Assembly: GCA_963829485.1 (NCBI GenBank)
Contig: CAWHIK010000003.1
Coordinates: 1 to 64,000, forward strand
Length of the DNA: 64,000 bases
From: JBGPQJ01 sp963829485
GTDB taxonomy: Bacteria; Chloroflexota; Anaerolineae; Anaerolineales; Villigracilaceae
Direction of reading: 5' to 3'
A program made the position numbers and the translations under genes. The notes beneath the pieces were generated by a model, which saw only the letters and a list, made by a program, of their open reading frames with translations, did no database searches and was not told the DNA's origin. Within the stretch, counting starts at the first letter, position 1. Each line of letters starts with the position of its first letter. Below are positions 59,641 to 64,000 of this stretch, in pieces.

Positions 59641-61062
59641 ATGCGCCGTCTAGTGTTTCTCCTGGCTATCGCCTTGTTGATGGGGTGTACCCTTGGGGTT
59701 AATCCCGATGCCGCGACGATTTCCCCGACCCTTTCCCCGGCTCCGTCGCCCACCCCGGACTCTCAGTTCCAGATCAATGTTCATCCGGACGGATCTCTCT
59801 ATGTGGGCGACCAGGTAAGCTTCGAGGTCATCACTCCGACTGATTTTGACGCCAACGGGCGGGAGGTGGAAATCCGGCTTGACGACCAGATCATCGGAAA
59901 AGCTGCGTTCACTCCCTACGGGATCGCCGGGCGTCAGCAGGCAACGCTCTGGTGGGCATGGGATACGTCGGCGCTCGAGCCGGGTGCGCAGTTGCTTTCC
60001 TTTTCTGTCGTGCCGGACGGCCCTTCCTGGCAGGAGTCCATCCACCTGCTGCCTCCGAGTGACATTCCCGAGTCTCAGCGCGATGCGAGTTGGGAATCCC
60101 TGGTAAACCAGTGTTGTACACTTCACTACGTCTCGGGCACGGACGCCGCCGGCGATATCGAGATACTGGCAAAAACCACCGATGCAATCGCTGAGCAGCT
60201 TTCTCCCTTGATGCCCGTGACTGATGGAGAAAAAATCCCCGTCGTGATCATGCCGCGCACGCTCGGGCATGGGGGCTTCACCGATGGCGCGATTTACATT
60301 TCCTATCTTGACCGCAATTACGCCGGCAGCACTTTCGAGATGGTCTTCAAGCATGAAGCCGTCCATTGGCTCGATCGCGCATCAGGCGGTGACCTGCGCC
60401 CGACCCTGCTTCTCGAAGGATTGGCCGTTTACCTTGCCGGCGGACACTTCAAGCCCGAATCGCTCATCCCACGGGCGGCAGCGCTGCTCAACCTGAACTG
60501 GTACATTCCCCTGCGATCCCTTACGGATTCCTTTTACCCGTCCCAGCACGAGATCGGCTACCTCGAGGCTGGCGCGCTGGTGCAGTATTTGGTGGAGACT
60601 TATGGCTGGGATGCGTTCATCGCTTTCTACCGCGACATTCATCCCGCCCTCAGCGGGCTTCAGTCGGATGCGCTTGACCTGGCGCTGCAAACTCACTTCG
60701 GCTTGACTCTTGATCAACTGGAGGCGGATTTCCTCGAGCTGCTGGAATCCCAGCCGGTGGATCTGTCCCACATTGAGGATGTGCGGCTGTCCGTCCAATT
60801 CTATGATACGGTTCGGCGCTACCAGCAGATGTTTGATCCTTCGGCTTATTTCCAGACGGCGTGGCTGGCGGATGCCTCGGTGATGAGACAGAAAAATATT
60901 ACTGCGGATTATCTGCGTCGCCCCGACGGCATCTTCAACCACTATCTTGAGAACCTGCTGGTCGAAGCGGATGCCGCCTTGAGATCGGGAGATTTCACCA
61001 CGACTGCCCAAAAACTCAAGGCGTTGAACGTGATGCTGGATATTTTGGAAAATGCAAAATAA
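59641..61062 (+). CDS. secreted gluzincin-type metallopeptidase lipoprotein
   Basis: A 473-residue lipoprotein; signal MRRLVFLLAIALLMGC with lipobox MGC, then a Thr/Pro linker. An Ig-like beta domain (about 45-145) precedes a peptidase MA-like domain in which HEAVHWLD (HExxH) is followed by LLEGLAVYLAGGH, giving the second Glu of gluzincins. A helical C-terminus ends the protein. It should be a cell-surface zinc peptidase. The start at 59641 fits the TATAAT spacing; an upstream in-frame ATG at 59608 lies before the -10. Confidence 0.85.
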   Translation: MRRLVFLLAIALLMGCTLGVNPDAATISPTLSPAPSPTPDSQFQINVHPDGSLYVGDQVSFEVITPTDFDANGREVEIRLDDQIIGKAAFTPYGIAGRQQATLWWAWDTSALEPGAQLLSFSVVPDGPSWQESIHLLPPSDIPESQRDASWESLVNQCCTLHYVSGTDAAGDIEILAKTTDAIAEQLSPLMPVTDGEKIPVVIMPRTLGHGGFTDGAIYISYLDRNYAGSTFEMVFKHEAVHWLDRASGGDLRPTLLLEGLAVYLAGGHFKPESLIPRAAALLNLNWYIPLRSLTDSFYPSQHEIGYLEAGALVQYLVETYGWDAFIAFYRDIHPALSGLQSDALDLALQTHFGLTLDQLEADFLELLESQPVDLSHIEDVRLSVQFYDTVRRYQQMFDPSAYFQTAWLADASVMRQKNITADYLRRPDGIFNHYLENLLVEADAALRSGDFTTTAQKLKALNVMLDILENAK

Positions 61063-61065
61063 AAA

Positions 61066-61089
61066 CCCCTCTCCGGAAACGAAGAGGGG
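61066..61089 (-). terminator. terminator of the FHA gene
   Basis: CCCCTCT and AGAGGGG form a 7-bp stem; on the minus strand it is followed by TTTTTATT. It lies between the convergent gluzincin and FHA genes. Confidence 0.7.
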
Positions 61090-61108
61090 CAGGAACTTGG
61101 ACAAAAGT

Positions 61109-61711
61109 TTACGGGCAGGTGCCGCCTAATAATGGAACTATGAATGGAAGAAGGTTGCACCAATTGCTGCTTGCATCCACCCAATAGAAGAAACCAAGAC
61201 ACAGGCAGAAAATGCACAGGAAAAGGATCAGCAAAGCGATGACGACCACCATGGCAGTGGAGCGTTTCTTTGCTGGAGGCGGGACTGGCTCCGGTCCGGA
61301 AGGAACCTGACCGGCGAAGGATGGGATCGGCTGCGATATCGGTTGAGAAACCGGCGCAGGCTCCGGCGTGACGGGCTTGGAGGCATGCAGCATGGTCGCG
61401 TTCGGGTCGCTGACCACAGCCTCGAAAACGAGAGAGATCTGCTCGCCCAGGGCGACCACTTCGCCGGGGCGCAGGGCGTGCGGCGCGTTCAGGCGGACGC
61501 CATTGACGAAAGTCCCGTTGGTGGAGCCGAGATCCTCGATGGAGTAGGTGTTTCCCTGCAGCCACATGCGGGAATGTTTACGGGAGATTTCCGGGTCGTT
61601 GATGACAATGCCGTTGCCCGGTTCCCGTCCGATGGTGAATGAATCACCGCTAACAGGGAAAGCTTTTCCCGGGGTCGGACCGGCGCGCATGACGAGTTGA
61701 AATTCAGGCAT
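61109..61711 (-). CDS. FHA domain membrane protein
   Basis: A 200-residue protein. The FHA domain (about 5-95) has FTIGREPGNGIVINDPEISR, KHSRMWLQG and LGSTNGTFVNGVRL, with the phosphothreonine-binding Arg, Ser and Asn. After a Pro-rich linker (about 112-142) a single transmembrane helix (AMVVVIALLILFLCIFCLCL) and a short Cys-containing tail end the protein. It would bind phosphorylated partners at the membrane. GGAGGAG lies upstream of ATG 61711. Confidence 0.9.
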   Translation of the reverse strand: MPEFQLVMRAGPTPGKAFPVSGDSFTIGREPGNGIVINDPEISRKHSRMWLQGNTYSIEDLGSTNGTFVNGVRLNAPHALRPGEVVALGEQISLVFEAVVSDPNATMLHASKPVTPEPAPVSQPISQPIPSFAGQVPSGPEPVPPPAKKRSTAMVVVIALLILFLCIFCLCLGFFYWVDASSNWCNLLPFIVPLLGGTCP

Positions 61712-61772
61712 GGACTCCTCCAATTCGTAGCAAAAATCTTGAAATATAGTGTACCGATTAACGCGCAAAAAG

Positions 61773-62513
61773 TCAAACGATTAAATCGTTCTTCAAAGTC
61801 ATCGTAAAGTCAAAAATCTCGCAAAAGGCTTCCATCGCTGCTTTTTTTGCATCCGCCATCGATGGGGCAGGGTCACGTAATTCTGCGAGGCTGACCACCG
61901 GCTCATTCAGTCCGCAAGGGATGATGCCGTCGAAGTAGCTCATGTCCGGGTCCACGTTGAGCGCGAAGCCGTGGCGCGAGATCCCGTTCGCATCGACCTT
62001 GACGCCGATGGCGGCGATCTTGGCGGGTTTCTGCCGGTCTTCGGGACGGCAGCGCACGCAGCGTGAGTAGACATCCGGCTGGACCCATACCCCGGTCAAC
62101 CCGGCGATTTGCCCTGCAGCGACGCCGAATCCCGCCAGAGCCACGATGAGTGCTTTCTCCAACCTGCGCAGGTAGCCCGTGTAATCGACCTCGGGCAGGC
62201 GCACGTTTTGGTCCACTCGCCCGAGCGGGATCAATGGGTAGCCGACCAGCTGCCCGGGTCCGTGATAGGTTACGTCGCCGCCACGGTCCACCCAGCGGAT
62301 GGTCACCCCGCGTTCCTTGAGCTGGTCTTCGTCCAGCAGCAGATTCTTTTCCTGCCCGCGCCGGCCAAAAGTGTAGACGTGCGGGTGCTCTAAAAGTATC
62401 AGCGTTGCTGGTCGATCGCCTCGTGCGATTTCCGCGGCGAGACGATCCTGCAGTCCCCAGGTATCATCATAGGGAACAAGTCCGAGGTCATAGACTTCGC
62501 AGGTTTGTTTCAT
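61773..62513 (-). CDS. lipB: lipoyl(octanoyl) transferase
   Basis: A 246-residue LipB. The motifs are RGGDVTYHGPGQLVGYPLIP, then KIAAIGVKVDANGISRHGFA with the conserved Lys, and FDGIIPCGLNEPVVSL with the catalytic Cys. It transfers octanoate from acyl carrier protein to lipoyl domains such as that of the E2 at 45 kb; lipA is not in the window. The start is at 62513; the sequence upstream in frame (to 62636) shows no family similarity. Confidence 0.93.
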   Translation of the reverse strand: MKQTCEVYDLGLVPYDDTWGLQDRLAAEIARGDRPATLILLEHPHVYTFGRRGQEKNLLLDEDQLKERGVTIRWVDRGGDVTYHGPGQLVGYPLIPLGRVDQNVRLPEVDYTGYLRRLEKALIVALAGFGVAAGQIAGLTGVWVQPDVYSRCVRCRPEDRQKPAKIAAIGVKVDANGISRHGFALNVDPDMSYFDGIIPCGLNEPVVSLAELRDPAPSMADAKKAAMEAFCEIFDFTMTLKNDLIV

Positions 62514-62684
62514 TATCGGGAGTAATCGACTTTCTATTTCCAAAGATATGGCGGAGCGGAAGGTGGGTGATTCAATTATAATAACCTTTGCCCATTGTAT
62601 CGATAATACATTATTCTCGTTGCATGCCGAACTCATTCACAGAAATGATCATAAACTGGCGATTATATAAAAAGGAGAGTACTC

Positions 62685-63809
62685 ATGAAAGAGATAGAAC
62701 TCCAGCCGCACCAGCCGCCACCCCCGCCCAGACCCGGAGAATGGGATCAGTTTACCCGCCAGGCAGCGATCGTCATTTTGTTGCTTGCTGTGCTTTTATT
62801 GGTCTCAGCGATGCTTCCCATGATAAATATGCTGGGTGTCACCGGTATTTTCATCCTGATTCTATCCTACCCGATTAACAGACTGCAAACAAAGACAAAA
62901 CTCTCACGCACCGCCGCGGTGTTTGTGATCATTATCCCGATCGGGGTGCTCCTGTTCCTTCTTTTCGGGAACGTGATCCAGTGGTTTGTTACAAATACTC
63001 AGTCAATGGTGGCCGATTTGCAAGCCAATGATGACTTAAGTCAGGCTATCCAATCCGTCACCGCGCAGTATCCAGATAGTGCCCAGTTGATTGCAGAAGC
63101 GCTGCGGAATTTTGCAATTTCCTTTGGCGATCAACTTTCTGCGGGGATGCAGTTCATTGCACTTACCGCCACATCCTTCTTCCTGGCTTTTTTGTTTATT
63201 CTGGAGATGCCGGCGAACCTTGCGAAGTCGTTCCAATCCCTTTCCGATGTCTCTCAGCGTGAATTCGGCATCCTGGCTGACAGACTGTCTGCGGTATGGA
63301 ATGGCTGGTTGCGATCCACGGTGATCACATCGATCATCGTCGGTACGACCACCGCGCTGGAACTCTTCCTCTTTGGAATTCCCTACGCAGGTCTCTTGGG
63401 AATTATCACGGGATTTCTAAATTTAATCCCGACCTTCGGTCCATTAATTTCATACCTATTAATTATTTTGGTGACCTATACACAGGGTTCTTCCTATATC
63501 ACGCTTGACCCGATTGTCCTGACCCTCCTGGTATGGGGTGTTAATATGCTGGTGAATCAGTATATCCGCCTGGTTATTTTTCCCAAACTGGCCGGGAAGG
63601 CGGTTCACATGCCTGTGTTCCTCGTGATCCTCGGGTTGGTGGTGGCTGCGGTGTTGTGGGGGGTGATCGGTGTCATCCTGGTGATTCCTCTCCTGGGTAC
63701 CGCAGGGGAGGTACTGAAATACGTCCTGCGGAAAATCAATCGGCAGGATCCCTACCCCGGAGAAGAACCTCAGGCGGGTTACTGGGCGAGGGAAATCGTT
63801 TCGAAATAA
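62685..63809 (+). CDS. AI-2E family transporter (paralogue 2)
   Basis: A 374-residue polytopic protein of the AI-2 exporter family, paralogous to that at 58.4 kb. Its eight helices include FLNLIPTFGPLISYLLIILV (family signature) and the HMPVFLVILGLVVAAVLWGV end. A Pro-rich N-terminus (HQPPPPPRPGEWD) is cytosolic. AAGGAG lies 8 nt before the ATG. It is divergent from lipB and convergent with a FAD-dependent oxidase gene. Confidence 0.9.
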   Translation: MKEIELQPHQPPPPPRPGEWDQFTRQAAIVILLLAVLLLVSAMLPMINMLGVTGIFILILSYPINRLQTKTKLSRTAAVFVIIIPIGVLLFLLFGNVIQWFVTNTQSMVADLQANDDLSQAIQSVTAQYPDSAQLIAEALRNFAISFGDQLSAGMQFIALTATSFFLAFLFILEMPANLAKSFQSLSDVSQREFGILADRLSAVWNGWLRSTVITSIIVGTTTALELFLFGIPYAGLLGIITGFLNLIPTFGPLISYLLIILVTYTQGSSYITLDPIVLTLLVWGVNMLVNQYIRLVIFPKLAGKAVHMPVFLVILGLVVAAVLWGVIGVILVIPLLGTAGEVLKYVLRKINRQDPYPGEEPQAGYWAREIVSK

Positions 63810-63823
63810 GCAGGCTTTGAAAT

Positions 63824-63865
63824 GGATAAGTGAAAAGGCGGCCGTCGGCCGCCTTTCGCTTATCC
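63824..63865. terminator. bidirectional terminator
   Basis: AAAGGCGGCCG and CGGCCGCCTTT form the core, extended by GGATAAG/CTTATCC on the outside. It lies between the AI-2E gene and the convergent gene at the end of the window, and overlaps the last two codons of the latter. Confidence 0.85.
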
Positions 63866-64000
63866 AAACACCCGCCGGTACAGATCTGATTCGAGCAGGT
63901 TATCCGGATCGGTGCGCTTCTTGAGAGCGCGGAATTTCTCGATTGTTTCATCCCCCAGGAAGCGGCGGGCAGTCTCCGGCGTGGTCTCGCTGTTCTTGGC
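63860..64000 (-). CDS. C-terminus of a FAD-dependent oxidase (partial)
   Basis: Only the last 46 codons are in the window: AKNSETTPETARRFLGDETI, then EKFRALKKRTDPDNLLESDL and a YRRVFG end. The pattern, W/F-x-x-LKKRxDPxxLL, is the usual end of FAD_binding_4/berberine-type oxidoreductases such as glycolate oxidase-like enzymes. The gene extends beyond the right edge. Confidence 0.75.
   Translation of the reverse strand, partial: AKNSETTPETARRFLGDETIEKFRALKKRTDPDNLLESDLYRRVFG

Overview
The window looks like a piece of a Chloroflexota (probably Anaerolineae) chromosome, most likely a metagenome-derived draft contig. This rests on gene content and style: a compact nusA-rnpM-infB-rbfA-nrnA-truB-ribF block, a two-domain ThyX, two ClpC paralogues, Thr/Pro-rich surface lipoproteins, a fused alpha/beta 2-oxo acid dehydrogenase E1, HdrD-like membrane Fe-S proteins, and many starts with a TATAAT-like box only 7-8 nt upstream and no Shine-Dalgarno. 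The taxonomic call is inference. No rRNA, tRNA, CRISPR array, integrase or transposase gene was seen.

Layout. About 1.1-7.3 kb is an AT-richer accessory segment. Every recognisable gene there is on the minus strand (small Cys-rich protein, DUF4256, double GNAT, BNR-repeat lipoprotein, DagK-like kinase, tiny membrane protein). The genes are separated by imperfect-palindromic elements with RYYYAAC and GTTRRRY end boxes. I read this as an integron-type cassette array without integrase in view (a CALIN); one attC-like site carries a 166-bp MITE-like insertion. From 7.3 to 14.1 kb: HAD phosphatase, GAF/PAS histidine kinase, degenerate metallo-beta-lactamase-fold protein, asparaginase, endonuclease III, a 48-residue Flp-type pilin and a methyltransferase. 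From 14.2 to 23.8 kb: the transcription/translation operon and thyX. From 23.8 to 34 kb: aldo/keto reductase, DUF3048, AMMECR1, flavin reductase, GNAT, GH16-like lipoprotein, Dus, MsrA, ClpC, MazG-like and HIT genes.

From 34.2 to 40.1 kb is an electron-transfer cluster: membrane HdrD-like Fe-S protein, cytochrome b6-like subunit with an N-terminal haem-c motif, PetD-like subunit, Tat-dependent Rieske protein, and a second membrane HdrD-like protein. Downstream (40.1-41.4 kb) two copies of an HdrD C-terminal tail flank small orphan genes. From 41.4 to 49 kb lie an aminotransferase and the E1, E2, Nudix and E3 genes of a 2-oxo acid dehydrogenase complex; lipB at 62 kb could supply lipoate to it. 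From 49 to 64 kb are secreted or membrane proteins (Ig-like lipoprotein, M6-type metalloprotease, gluzincin lipoprotein, FHA protein, two AI-2E family exporters), a cupin, the second clpC, a GNAT, a P1 peptidase, lipB and the end of a FAD-dependent oxidase.

Data quality. At least ten single-base frame breaks disrupt otherwise normal genes (infB, GNAT at 27.4 kb, first hdrD-like gene, petD-like gene, aminotransferase twice, E1, membrane gene at 53 kb three times, an isoprenylcysteine-type methyltransferase). Two lie in homopolymers and one is in the essential infB, so most are probably residual sequencing or assembly indels. Those genes are annotated as whole loci with the break positions given.
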